This document shows positions 48,045-59,596 of a stretch of 64,000 nucleotides of DNA, piece by piece (position 1 is the first letter of the stretch; each line of letters begins with the position of its first letter). The notes below the pieces were generated by a model. That model searched no databases and was not told the origin of the DNA. It saw nothing but the letters and a program-made list of their open reading frames with translations. A program made the translations under genes and the position numbers. This DNA comes from Rotaria sordida (lineage: Eukaryota > Rotifera > Eurotatoria > Philodinida > Philodinidae). The DNA lies in the NCBI GenBank assembly GCA_905250125.1, contig CAJNOL010000085.1, positions 38,021 to 102,020 of the forward strand, written 5' to 3'.

Positions 48045-48860
48045 TTAATAATGTTCTTCAATTGGATTTCCTTCATCAACAAGACCATGTTCAATCATTG
48101 CTTTTTGTCGAAGTTTTTCAATATGTTCTTTTTTTTCAATATCTTGTTTTTGTAATTTAAGAATTTCTTCAATTGATACTTCATAAAGTGGTACACGTAA
48201 TGGTTTATAAAAATCTAATTCACCAATAAGTAAAACATTTTCACCACGTATTACAAATAAACCACGAGGAATATCGGCATATTGTTGACCAACACAAATA
48301 CGTTCAAATGCTTGATGAAGAACCAGATTACCTTAAAAAAGAAATAACAGTTTTCAATAGCAAACTCTTATTTTTAATATTATCCAGTTTTATTTTTCCA
48401 ATGCAAATATTTAACTAAAACTTTCAATTGTACACAGTCATTCTTTTTTTTTTTGTCGAAACTTCTTTATTGAAATACAGATATGCTAATTACAGACATG
48501 TCTAATCCTTTAGTTTGCATTTAATATGTAAAAATATATCACTCAGTTCAATAGTAATAGTATCTCATGAAATTGATCCATTTTCTTTTGAAAAGAACAT
48601 TTTTTTCTCTATTAGAAAATGACATGAACTCTTTTTTTTTTCACACATACCGAATTGATCAAGACTTCTTAAAAAAGCAATAAGTGTTCGACCATCACGT
48701 AGCATTACCATTAACTGCTCTAAGCAAATATGTACCGTAGAAATAGTAGATATTATATTGTATAATCAATTATGCATTTTGATTCCTTACTATCAATGTC
48801 GCCAATTAATGCTGCCATACCAGATAGATAAAAATCATTGTTGACAATACTCAAGTCCAT
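48045..48860 (-). CDS. LSM1: LSM1, U6-like Sm protein of the mRNA-decay LSM1-7 ring
   Basis: Three exons (48791-48860, 48651-48719 and 48045-48331) give 141 residues, near human LSM1 (133). Sm1 motif: IGDIDKQLMVMLRDGRTLIA, continuing FLRSLDQFGNLVLHQAFERI. Sm2 motif: PRGLFVIRGENVLLIGELD. The C-terminal extension, VSIEEILKLQKQDIEKKEHI onward, is characteristic of LSM1 rather than other Sm proteins. LSM1-7 binds oligoadenylated mRNA 3' ends and promotes decapping in P-bodies. Intron 2 is about 320 bp. The start Met at 48860 aligns a few residues short of the human N-terminus. Confidence 0.93.
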
Positions 48861-49318
48861 TATTATTTTATTGATTTAGAAAAATAAAGATCTAAAACAT
48901 AACAATTTTACAAATTTCATTTTGTTCTCGTTCAATGCACATAGACAAACGTTTGAATCGTATTCAACGCCTTTTTTTCTACTCCGCCTCGTTTTGTGTA
49001 CGTAATTGAAAGATTTCCTTTTCTCTCCTATATACATATACATCATTATTCAATCACGTATACAGCTCACTACTAGAGTATCAATCAGGTTAAATATAAG
49101 TAAAAAAAAAGGGAGACAGACGCCCTGTCTTCTTCGTTTTTTTTTCTTCTCCTTCGCATCTTTTTTTTTTTTTTTGTTATGTGTGTGGGCGCAACATGTA
49201 TGCATATATATATATACATATATGTATATTGACAAGCGAAATGAATTAAAAAAAAAGAAAAAAAAAAAGAAAATGATAATGTTACAAATGTATTGATCAA
49301 AGTTGATCTATTATTATC
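48861..49318. promoter_or_regulatory. Divergent intergenic region between LSM1 and the raftlin-like gene
   Basis: 458 bp separate the divergent start codons. The region contains a T/C-rich run at 49130-49175 and TA/CA microsatellite-like sequence at 49195-49230, followed by an A-run. It presumably carries both promoters. The three short frames here are low-complexity artefacts. Confidence 0.4.
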
Positions 49319-50383
49319 ATGGGCAATTCAAGAAGCAATTACGAACGACATGAAGATGATGAACAACAACAACGAATTATTATTGGAAAAGAATTTCGTC
49401 TTGTTCTTGGACAACTTAATTTATCATCAGATTTAATAAAAAGAAAAAAAACTTTTTCAAATAATAAACAACAATATCCTCGAAAAGTTTCTTTATCATC
49501 ATCAAACTCAACAATAACATCATCATCATCTTTCGATTCTCATCATTCATCTGTTTATGTTATTCAACTTGATATACCTACATCTCCATGCGATTCAAAT
49601 GAACTCGATACTCATGCTTTTATTCAATATTTATTTCATCAAGATACTTATGGTAAAGAACTTACACATATATTTAAAATTCCAATGCCTATTACTATGA
49701 ATAATAATCAAAAATTTCAATTAAAAACATTACCAACACTTAAAATAGCTGCAGTTTATTATGATCAACCATCAACAACTAATGAATTAAATATTGAAAC
49801 AATTTCTTTACTCTCTGAAAATGACCTTGAACAAAAATTTCAAGAATTTAATGAAAAAAATATCTTATCTATTTATACATCAAGTAGTTTTATGTTTTTT
49901 TTTTTATTAATTTTATTTTTCTTAAATCATTTTTTCTTTCAATTTAATTTAGAATCAAAAATCTATATAATTTATACAAAAAAACCAATAATACATAATA
50001 AATATAAATTAATTCGTTCAACAACTATGACAAAAACCATACTTGAAAATTTTGAATGGCTTCATCCATTTATCAACTATTCAAATTTAGGTTATCGTTT
50101 ATGTGGAATGATTCCTATTATTAATTCTCCATTAGCTACCTCATTTACTATTTATTGGTTATTCGAACAAATCGAAACAAATGAAACGATTCAATATGAT
50201 TATAGTATAATTGAATATCAATTAAAATCTTTCTCATTTAATAATTGGACATCATTACTTAATTTAATGTCAAAACAAGAATGGAAATTAGTAGCAACAT
50301 TCGATTATAATCAAAAGAAAAAACATGGAGAACAAATATATTTTCTACTTTTTTTTCAAAGAATAAAAAATTATCGGGATTAG
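49319..50383 (+). CDS. Raftlin-like membrane-associated protein
   Basis: The protein begins MGNSRS, a good N-myristoylation signal as in raftlins. It has an S/N-rich segment (SSSNSTITSSSSFDSHHSS). The C-terminal block resembles RFTN1/2: WLHPFINYSNLGYRLCGMIP, SPLATSFTIYWLFEQIE, TIQYDYSIIEYQLKSFSFNN, then SKQEWKLVATFDYNQ and QIYFLLFFQR. The segment 49887-49952, which would encode a very hydrophobic F/L stretch, has a GT donor and TTTAG acceptor and is 66 bp long, so it is probably an intron that happens to keep the frame. The protein would then be 332 residues rather than 354. Raftlins organise lipid rafts and receptor uptake in vertebrates. The assignment is moderate because similarity is strongest only in the C-terminal third. 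Confidence 0.66.
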   Translation: MGNSRSNYERHEDDEQQQRIIIGKEFRLVLGQLNLSSDLIKRKKTFSNNKQQYPRKVSLSSSNSTITSSSSFDSHHSSVYVIQLDIPTSPCDSNELDTHAFIQYLFHQDTYGKELTHIFKIPMPITMNNNQKFQLKTLPTLKIAAVYYDQPSTTNELNIETISLLSENDLEQKFQEFNEKNILSIYTSSSFMFFFLLILFFLNHFFFQFNLESKIYIIYTKKPIIHNKYKLIRSTTMTKTILENFEWLHPFINYSNLGYRLCGMIPIINSPLATSFTIYWLFEQIETNETIQYDYSIIEYQLKSFSFNNWTSLLNLMSKQEWKLVATFDYNQKKKHGEQIYFLLFFQRIKNYRD

Positions 50384-50507
50384 TATATAAATATTTTTTC
50401 TAATAATCATGATGAAAGATTAAGCGTATTAATTAAATGATAAAAGCGAATTATTAAAATTTGCTTGATTTTTTTTTTTGTTAGAAACTTAAACTAGAAA
50501 TTTTTTT

Positions 50508-53500
50508 TTAATATCGACTAATATCACGTCCAAATACATGAGTACGAACCCAATCAAATGCAAGCAATGTTTTCGTTCGTCCAGTAAACATTTCAGTAAG
50601 ATAAAATGATTTCCATAAATAAGCAGCACTACGACCTGACATTGGTTTTAATTTAAATATATCAAGAAGTGGTTTTGAACCAGTAAAATCAACTACTGCT
50701 TCATCACCACCAACATATGCTAATGAACCCATATGTTTATATCGGAATGGTTTTAGATTTTGTTGTTCAAAATGATTTAATTGTGTATCAGTTAATTGAT
50801 TAAGTAAATCAGCTACATAACGACCTTCTTGAGATGCAACTTGAGCTGTTGCTGGTAATGCACGAATTTTATGATCAGCTTTTTCAAGAGTTGAACGAAG
50901 TGCAGCAAGTGTTAAATAACCAGACTTTTCTTTATCAGCTTCTGTGAATGCCTTTTCGACACTCTTGGAAAATATTTCAAGCTAAAAAGAAAATGAGATC
51001 GGAGTTTTATTAAACAAAAAAAAATTATAAATATTGTTTACAAGATTTTCAACGCAGAGATGGAACGAGTCTATCTTATTTACTCTACTACTTTTATCAT
51101 ATCAACTTATTCAAAACTTCTATTGACTTTAAGGTTATCTGTAGAGGTTATTTAATGAAATTTGACCTTGTGAGATAATATTATCTATCTGAAATTGTTT
51201 TTATAATCAATTCAATAGCCCTATTGTTAAAAACTTTATGTTTCCAATGAATGCTAGAGTTAAAACCATTACCGGTCATCAAAAGTTCAGACTGGTATAA
51301 TGTTTGATAGAAACTAAAAATTAATGTACAATCTTTAACGAATAAGTCGAAAGCATCTAGAAGAATATTTTTTTAGAAAAGAGAGAATGAAGTTTTTAAT
51401 TTGGACATCGGACGTGTATACTACAATGTGAAAGAGTGAACATCAATAGTCAATGTTTCTTACAAAATAATATTTTAATCAATAATATTTCCAAGTCAGT
51501 TGTTAATAATGAATTCTATGAAAAAAAGAAGAAGTGTAATAAATACTTCGAGAATTTTCATTTTATATTTAGTTTGTGAAGCATTGTTTCGATATAATTA
51601 ACCTAATAAAAGAGATTTTTCAAAAAAAAAGAATATCAGTCATAGTCGTCTGGATGTAATGACCACATATTATATTGAGAAATTCAAATCAAGTATAATT
51701 CAATGGATCTTTATAAATGAACTGTCTAAATTTTCATTCGTATAATTTTGATTTCAATTGAAAACTCTTTTGACTTTTGTTTTTCATCAAAATTATTTAA
51801 GAAGATTTTATCGTAACGTATAGCACGAAAGTCTTCGCATCATTTTTCGGCCACCAAAAGATAATCGGTTTGAGTCAGAATTAGAATTTTCTACTATTTT
51901 CGAATATATGTTTAGATATTCTTTTTTGTCATAAGATTGAATAACTATCAAAATCTCATCTAGGTATTTTCACTAAAATTCTAACTTCTATAAAAATCGG
52001 CATTGATAAAAACAAAACCTGTTGTCATTTTTAAAAATACAAAAGTTTTAAAATCTATCAGAAAAGTAAATAGCACACCTTGTAAAACCCACTGAACAGT
52101 TAAAACCTGTTTCATATTTTGAATTTGATAGTTCTCAATCGATATACAAAATTAACCAAAATAATATTCTGTACAACCGGTATTCTGAAACTATCTGATG
52201 ATTGTCCAGTCTTACCTCAGAATAAAATTCTAAACATATACTCGGAAAGAGGAAGAAATTCTGATTCTAATCTTATCCAACCACCTTTCAGCGACCGAAA
52301 AATGAATATTTTGTATCAAGACTTTTGCGTTATTGGTTATTTTTTGGCAGATATTAATAAACTAAAAAAAATACTTAAATACTTGTGGAAATTCAGTAAT
52401 TTTCTTTTCAACTAATGTTCGAAATTGTTGAAGATCAAGTGCACTTCGATGTTCTGTATCAGCTTCTTCAAATAATGACTGAATACGATCAACTAATTTT
52501 GGTGTTTGAATTGTAGCACAATCACCAAGAGCAAATATTGAACCATCATCAATACCTTTTACACGTAAATATTGATCAGTAAGAAGACCCATACGATTGC
52601 TTTGAATATTTAAACCAATTATTTCTCGAAGTTTATTTGTTAATGATCGAGCTTTAATTCCAGTTGCCCAAACAACAACTGAACATGGAAGACTTTTAAG
52701 TTCATTGGAATCTTTTAATTGTATAATAACTTCACGTTGTTTAACTTCTTTAACAAATGTATTCATTAATACATCAATATTTTCACGATGAAAATGTCTT
52801 TCAGTATAATCACTTATTTGTTTATCCTAAAAGATAAAGTTAATCAAAAGACTTTTATTAATAAAAAAAAAAACAAATCTGCCAACCATCATTGATAAAA
52901 TATGATCAAGTGCTTCAATTAATGTTATTTTTACATCATTAGCAACAAGACGTGGAAAATAAGTTTGTAGATCTTCACGAACTAAATCGGCAAGCTAAAA
53001 TTACATATATAACTCTAATATAAAATAATAATTTTATTTCAATTATGAATTTACTGTGGACTAATTCACTTACAAGGGAACCTTATCAAATGTCTTCTTC
53101 TGATTTGCATGATTTTTTACCTATAGATACTACATAGTGTTCTAATAACAATCGTTAAAAGATTTGGATTTTTATTGAGACTCAGCTAAGCTATCAAATT
53201 TTTAATATGTCTATGTTCCAGAGGCTTCTGTAGTACCACAGCAGAGATAAACGAGGCTGTTCCGCACTCTAGCACATGCCTACGCAACTTTGTCTAAATC
53301 TTCATAGGGTGCATGTTATGAAATCTCCTAGTTCCATTCACATTTTTGAAACGTGTCCTCCGAGCAGGAAAAAGAATAAGTATGAGAAACGCACAAGCGT
53401 CAGCAAGAATGCAGGACAGCGCGAGACAATCTTTCTATCTCTGAACTCCAGGTTTTCGGAAAACTCGTATTTTTGTGTGAAACTTTGTGCATACAAAGAA

Positions 53501-56450
53501 CTCAACTAGACTAGCTTCCATAAACAAATTCACAACTTTCGAACAAAGTCTCTCTTGAAGATATGGAGCTTTCAAAAACTACATACTATATACACTACCC
53601 ATGGAAAAGGGTCTATATCTTGAAAGTCTCATATCTCGAGGAGAATTTATTTAAAACTTTTGAATTGCTCTATAGAAACTAGTCTAGTTGAGTTCTTTAT
53701 ATGCAAAAAGTTTCAGATTAGAATTCTAAATACGAGCTCTTCGAAAACATGAAACTTTGCATGAACAAAGTTCTTAATAGGATTAGTTGATTGCGCGACT
53801 AGTATTTCCTTTCTGAAGATGTAAATATATGAACAACATTTACTTTTCATATGAGGAAATGTTGAATATGGAATATCTCAGAATAGGGGTTATTAGAAAC
53901 ATTATAACTTACTCAATGAATTAATCTCATTAAGAACTTTGTTCTTGCAAAGTTTGAAGTCGAAAGTCGTTTATTTCACATGATCGGACAGGAACCACAG
54001 ATTTTTGTTGAAAAACTCAGTAAAATTTTAATATCTCAAGAACTATACCCTGGAAAACCAAACCATTCTAAATTTTTTTATTATTCATCAAATGAACATC
54101 GTCTCGGTCGAAAGGCGATTTAACACTTGAAGAAATTTTCTCGTTAGTTGACTCACTATTTCTATTTATTTAAATTTCAAAAGATAAAAAAAAAATCATT
54201 TAATTCTCTTTGATACGATCGATGAACTATCATAGACTTCTGAATGTCATCCTTTTTATAGCCTTCAAACACTAGTCTTTCAAACAAAACAGATCAAAGA
54301 TGATCTAATATCTAAGCAAAAATTGATATCGATCAACTATTTCAATAAAGACATACTTCGGCAGCAAATTCAACACCTGTTGGTCCACCTCCAACAATAA
54401 CAAAATGTAGAAGACGTTTTCTTTCTTCTACTGTTTGTGTTGGTGTCATAGCTGATTCAAAAGCATCACTAATTGCTGAACGTATACGTCGAGCATCAAG
54501 AAGTTCTTTAAGAAAATGTGCATGTTCTTCAACACCAGGCGTATTAAATGTATTATTTTCTGATCCAATAGCAACAACAAGTATATCATATTTCATTTGA
54601 AATTCAGGTCGAACTCGAGCTAAATTAATTTAAAGAATAACATAAAAGTTTTTTAAAAGAAAAAATTTCTTCACCTGAATCTTTAATTATTCTTGATGAT
54701 GCACCATCTGTACGTCCTGATGGTGCAATTACTGCTTTAACATTATCACCACGTGCTACTGTTTGTTCTCCATCACTAATACATGTTATAATTTTTGCTT
54801 TTGGATCTACATTAATACAATGTGATTCAATAAATTTAACACGTGGTCCAATAAGTGAACGAATTGATTCAATTACTGTTCGGGTTTCAACTGTACCAAC
54901 ACTAACAGATGGTAATAATGGTGTCATTAAAAAATAATTACGTGGTGATACACAAACAACTTCATATTTCTGAGTATCAATATGTTTTAAAAGTGGTACA
55001 GCAGCCCAACCTGTATAGAACTATTAAAAAAAAAAAAAGAAGTAATTGAATTAATATTTCACCTGTTCCAAGTACAACAACACGTGGTTTAGTACCAGAA
55101 GTCTTATCAAAATCACTCATATCATTAAACCATCGATAGCGACGATAACTACGATAACCATAATATGTACCGAGACCAACAACAGTAATAACGAAAAAAT
55201 TTTTTAAACGTCGTTTTAATTTTCCACCTAATTCAATAGAATATTTTTCGAATGAACATCATAGATTCAATATCTTAGAAATTATATATCGTAAAACTTC
55301 TTCGAAAAGATTGATTACTCTAAAAAAAAGTTTACATCTTTTTTCCTATAATACAGCATATGACATCTTTTAGAATGAACTTTGATTTTTGAATCGTATG
55401 CTTCATATTTGAAGGCACAGTGGCTACTAAAATTATTCAACAAGGTTTATTTTCAATTTTTTTCTGTTATCGTAAATATTAGAAAGAATTCGAATAGAGA
55501 ACATTGTTTTCAAAAGGAATATAACGAAATAAAAATTATTATCAGATATCCAAAGATAGAGACTGCAAAAAACCTAAAGACTATTTTTTAAGCACCTCGA
55601 GCGCATAAATATAATTTTACTTAGATTGCATAGAATGATAGAGCAAACAATTCTCTAAAACAAAATGGACTTCTTTGTTTTGTTCAATTTTCGATAGACA
55701 AACCACTTTTTTTGATCTTCAATCAAACAGCCGCGTCTCAGCAAAAAAAACCGTCGTAATCTAAACAAAACCATATTTACGCGCTCTAGCTATTGAAAAA
55801 CTAAGGATTTTATTTTCTGGAGCCTCTATCTTTGCAAATCTGATAATAATTTTTATTTCTGTATATATTTATTGGACATCATTTTCTCTGTTGGAATCAC
55901 TATTTGAATTTTTTCTAACGCTTACAGCAGCGGAAGAAAATTGATAATCAACAGTTAAGGTACTCACTGTATATACGGGAGCCTGTTGGGTCCAAAATTT
56001 TCGAAGTTGGTCGAACCGTACTTCGATACTCTCAATGAAATTTTCTAATCGAAGTTCGATAAGCGATCCGAAGATACGAAATACTTTTTTGTCTTTTTTC
56101 CTGTATTCGGTGATTAGCTCACCTTACACATTTTTCGGATGACTAGAGAGCCCGTTGAGTTCGAAATCAAGCCAATACGCTCTAGTATATACAAAACTAT
56201 GTAATATAAAATTTTAAATTATTACAGAAATTTTTATTCGTTTTTTTTTTATATAGGAAAATTTAATATGAGGTAAATTTTAAAAAAAACTTTCTTACGA
56301 ACCAAAAGTGTCCTTGCGTGATTGCCCAGAAAACCAAGCAAGATTTCGATTAATAATAGGTTTTATTTGATTGAATTGTTTAAATGATAAATTTCGACGT
56401 GAATTTATTGTTGTTAATTGTTGAAGAAATTGTGTTGAACGAGAAAGCAT
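50508..56450 (-). CDS. Alternative (type II) NADH:ubiquinone oxidoreductase with EF-hand-like segments
   Basis: Single-subunit, non-proton-pumping mitochondrial NADH dehydrogenase (NDH-2/NDE type). Exons 56303-56450, 55063-55227, 54675-55010, 54357-54619, 52887-52994, 52383-52826 and 50508-50981 give 645 residues. The N-terminus (MLSRSTQFLQQ...) resembles a mitochondrial presequence and is followed by a hydrophobic segment (NFFVITVVGLGTYYGY). FAD-binding: RVVVLGTGWAAVPLLKHI. NAD(H)-binding: HFVIVGGGPTGVEFAAELAD. VVWATGIKARSLTNKL and FALGDCATIQTPK are family motifs. The C-terminus KSFYLTEMFTGRTKTLLAFD anchors to membrane. Two EF-hand-like loops (LFEEADTEHRSALDLQQF and FTEADKEKSGYLTLAAL) resemble plant/fungal calcium-regulated NDEs but lack the acidic residue at position 12. 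The exon 1 donor is chosen by phase and is not the strongest GT present. Confidence 0.87.
51817..52330. repeat. Inverted repeat in intron 6 of the NADH dehydrogenase gene
   Basis: The left arm 51817-51960 and right arm 52185-52330 are imperfect complements centred near 52072. CATTTTTCGGCC at 51841 pairs with the complement at 52293, and TATATGTTTAG ending at 51916 pairs with CTAAACATATA at 52231. It lies inside a 1.4-kb intron (50982-52382) that has no coding signal. Confidence 0.7.
53066..54150. mobile_element. Foldback element (family A) in intron 4 of the NADH dehydrogenase gene
   Basis: The core palindrome is 53451-53750, with arms around CCCATGGAAAAG near 53600. It has the same core words as the 15.2-kb element (TGAAACTTTGTGCATA, CTAGACTAG, AAAGTCTCTCTTGAAGATAT). 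The left end reads CACTTACAAGGGAACC. A matching right end (GTTTTCTCGTTAG type) lies near 54135-54150. The 200-400 bp outside the core pair only weakly, so the exact ends are uncertain. Confidence 0.72.
55228..56302. other. Intron 1 of the NADH dehydrogenase gene (about 1.1 kb)
   Basis: AT-rich with one 69-codon chance frame (55382-55591, plus). No exon or repeat recognised, though a small coding exon cannot be excluded because the exon 1 donor is weak. Confidence 0.4.
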
Positions 56451-58030
56451 AGTTGATTTTCCAAAAAAAAAGTCAGAATCTTTGTTTTTGTTTAAACGAT
56501 ATTTTATTTGACGATAAACATAATAAAAAAGAAAAACATTGAATAATTGATATTTTCTATTTGTTTATATTTACTTCAATCAAAATACAAGTTCACCGCC
56601 ATCTTTTGATAAACGAAAACGAAAGAAAATATATGAATGGTGAATTACATTGATTCATATGCTTCCATGAAAAATTCTATTTGATCAACTAGTAAACTTC
56701 GAGGTCAATTTCATGATAAAATATGGTCAAGTTGGTTAGAGTATTAAAAAAATATATATGATTATGTTCGAATCTATCTGTTAGACTATGTTACTCAATG
56801 ATGATTTTATAATTGTTTGATCAATTTAATGAAACATTCTCAATAATTATCTGCCTTTCTTGGACTGAGAGTAACAATAATATTCCATTCTTTCTTGAAA
56901 AGAATTTATTTGTTAATATTGATAAAAAAATAAAACAATTTTTTTAGACGATAGATAATCTTTGAAAATTCTATCTACAAAATATTCTTCTCTATACAAA
57001 TTAATATGAACTTGCAAAATATTTTATTAAGAGTATTCAATTTATTTTATGTAGTAGTTTTTAAGTATAAAAATAAATATCAAAAAATTTTTATTCTCAG
57101 CTGTCAGATTCTTAATAAGAGAAAAAAAAAATTTTAATTCAGAATTTATTCTTTTTTTCATATTTTATGAAATCTTTTCAACCATAAATAAAATATTTGA
57201 TGAAATACAAATAATTCTATATATTCCTTTGTAGTATATAGTTTCACCGAATTCTATTGATCTTTTTAAAAAAAAAATCATCGTCGAGATAAATCACATG
57301 AATTAACAATTTATTTATTTTTATCTGTATTTAGATAGAATTTTTAGTCACATTGAATAATGACTGTATAATATAGGAGTACCGATGTTCGAATCTACAT
57401 TCGAGACTAGAGTCAGGGATGTCTCTTCATCAGTGGCACATAACTGTTCATGCTCTCGATATATTAAATATTATCAACAATTGATAACCAAACATTCGAA
57501 GATCAATATTCATCGAATGATTTATCTTAAATTGTTGAATAAACATATATATTTTATTATTTAAAATATCAAAAACAAAAAAAAAAGCTGCAAATACATC
57601 GAAGATATTTTTTAAAAAGAATTGTAGCATATATTGATATGATACAATAAGGTTATTGATGATAAATTAGAGATTTGTAATTCACAGATATGATAAATAA
57701 AATATAAATTCATCTCATCTATCTATTAACCTTGACACGACGATCTGGCATTCGTGCGAATCTCAGTCAGTTTCATCACACCCTTATAAGTACATAATAA
57801 TAGATGAGATCATTCATCATCCAGATATGTTCTAGTGAAGACTAGTAGAGTATGTTAATAATATCTGTCAGCTTCGTCCAACTATGATTTATGTGAATAG
57901 ACCAGTCTGAAGTATATATGAACGTTTGTTGACTACATTGGGTTCCTTCGGACTTCAGCAATATTCTTTGTTATAGTATGCATTTGTAATATTTAATATA
58001 ACCATATCTTTTTAGGTGTGGGTTGAAGAC
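56451..58030. other. Upstream and intergenic region
   Basis: About 1.6 kb upstream of the NADH dehydrogenase start. AT-rich, with A-runs and T-runs. No gene, RNA or repeat supported. Confidence 0.45.
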
Positions 58031-58585
58031 ACTTACGAGAGAACCATTTCTGTCGTTTCCTGCCGATTTCAATGATTTTTTTTGCCTAGAGATACTACAT
58101 AAAACCCTAAAAGAATTTGGATTCCTATTGAGATTTAACTAAGCTATCGAGTTTATAATATATCTATTTTCTGGACTACAGGTTTTCGGAAAAATCATAT
58201 TTTTGAATTTTGATCTGAAACTTTGATCATATAGAGAAATCAACTAAAATAACTTTCATAGAAAAAAATTCAGAAATTTTGAACAAAGTCTTCTCGAGAT
58301 ATAGACCCTTTTCCACGAATGAATAGTGTATACAACATGTATTTTTTCAAGGCTTCATATTTCGAAGAGACTTTGTTTAAAATTTCTCGGTTTTTTTTAA
58401 CGAAAGATAGTCTAGTTGATGTCTCTATATCCACAAAATTTTAGATCAAAATTCGATAGCTTAGTCAAATATTAATAGAAACCCAAATCATTTTATGGCT
58501 TTTATTAGAACGCTATACAGTATCTATAGGTAAAGACTCGTTGGAACCGGAAGGAGTAGCTAAAGAAGTTTTCTCGTTAGCATCA
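58031..58585. mobile_element. Foldback element (family A), complete copy
   Basis: The left end CTTACGAGAGAAC and right end GTTTTCTCGTTAG are complementary. Inner landmarks pair: TTTTTGAATTTTGATCTGAA near 58200 with TTAGATCAAAATTCGA near 58441, and AAGTCTTCTCGAGATATAG with CATATTTCGAAGAGACTTTG. The centre is near 58308 and the length about 555 bp. It lies in the intergenic region before the phosphatase gene. Confidence 0.8.
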
Positions 58586-59596
58586 TACATTGATAACATC
58601 AATCAATCATATGTAATTGTTCTCTGCTTTGTTGGTAAAAATATAATGTTGTAATCATATATAATAATCAAACAATTGGTTCGTTTCTTGCAAACTAGAT
58701 TGTTTTTTACAGTTAATAATTCAAATCAGAATCATTGTATTGTCGAAAAAAGTATAAAATCTTGGTTTACTATAGTCTCAATTGTTATTTATCGTGACCA
58801 ATTAGTCGACATTGTTATTAATATAAACAAAGATATTTTACATCAGTACACGATATTACTAGAAAAATTTGTCTGAACATCAAGATAGAAATTATTATTT
58901 ATGATTCTTTAAAATATGCTTCTTTTCACTCTACTAATGTCAAAATATATATTTTTATGATAGTTCTGATGTTTGAAATTATTAGCGTGGAAAATGGAAA
59001 CATAAATAATTGCCTACTGAAACAAAAATGACACTGTCAGTCAAACAGTAAGGAATGGTGAGAGTATGGGTCGGTATGTACTCTCTTCGCTCTCACTTAC
59101 TCATACTTGCGCTCCCGAAAAAAATAGATATAAAACATATGCATGCTTGAAGTTAATTTGTTCATTGAGGTTCATTTTATTTTTCAACTTTGCTCTTCGC
59201 AAAAAAAAAACATTTTTCTTTCGTATAAATATAAATGAAATAAACATATTGAATCCTTTATCATCAACTTAACAATAATTTATATTGTTTCGACGTTTGA
59301 ATAAATCGACATTTTTTATCTGTCGATCTTTTTACACTTGAGCATACTTATCTTTCGACATTTTAATCATTTTACATTTTTCTCTTCTACCAAAATAGAA
59401 GTCACTACCTTTCACCTATCTATTACGATTATGAAACCATAAATAATCAATTCAATAATTTCTATGCGCTCAAAGACAAAAAAAAGAATGGTATAAATTT
59501 TAACCAAATATAAATAAATTTTTCTCGATATCAAATGGCGCCTAATCTATCATAGTTATTTGTCATTTAAATTTCTTTTTTTTTTGTGTCTCAGTT
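58586..59596. other. Upstream region of the histidine phosphatase gene
   Basis: About 1 kb, AT-rich. It contains short K/N/I-rich chance frames (58676-58876 and 59066-59272) that I do not regard as genes. Confidence 0.45.

Noticed and set aside
49006-49300. Overlapping frames on both strands between LSM1 and the raftlin-like gene
   Set aside because: Low-complexity translations of T-runs, A-runs and TA/CA microsatellite sequence.
49887-49952. Hydrophobic F/L stretch in the raftlin-like protein, possibly a transmembrane helix
   Set aside because: It is bounded by GT and TTTAG, is T-rich and 66 bp long, so a frame-preserving intron is more likely.
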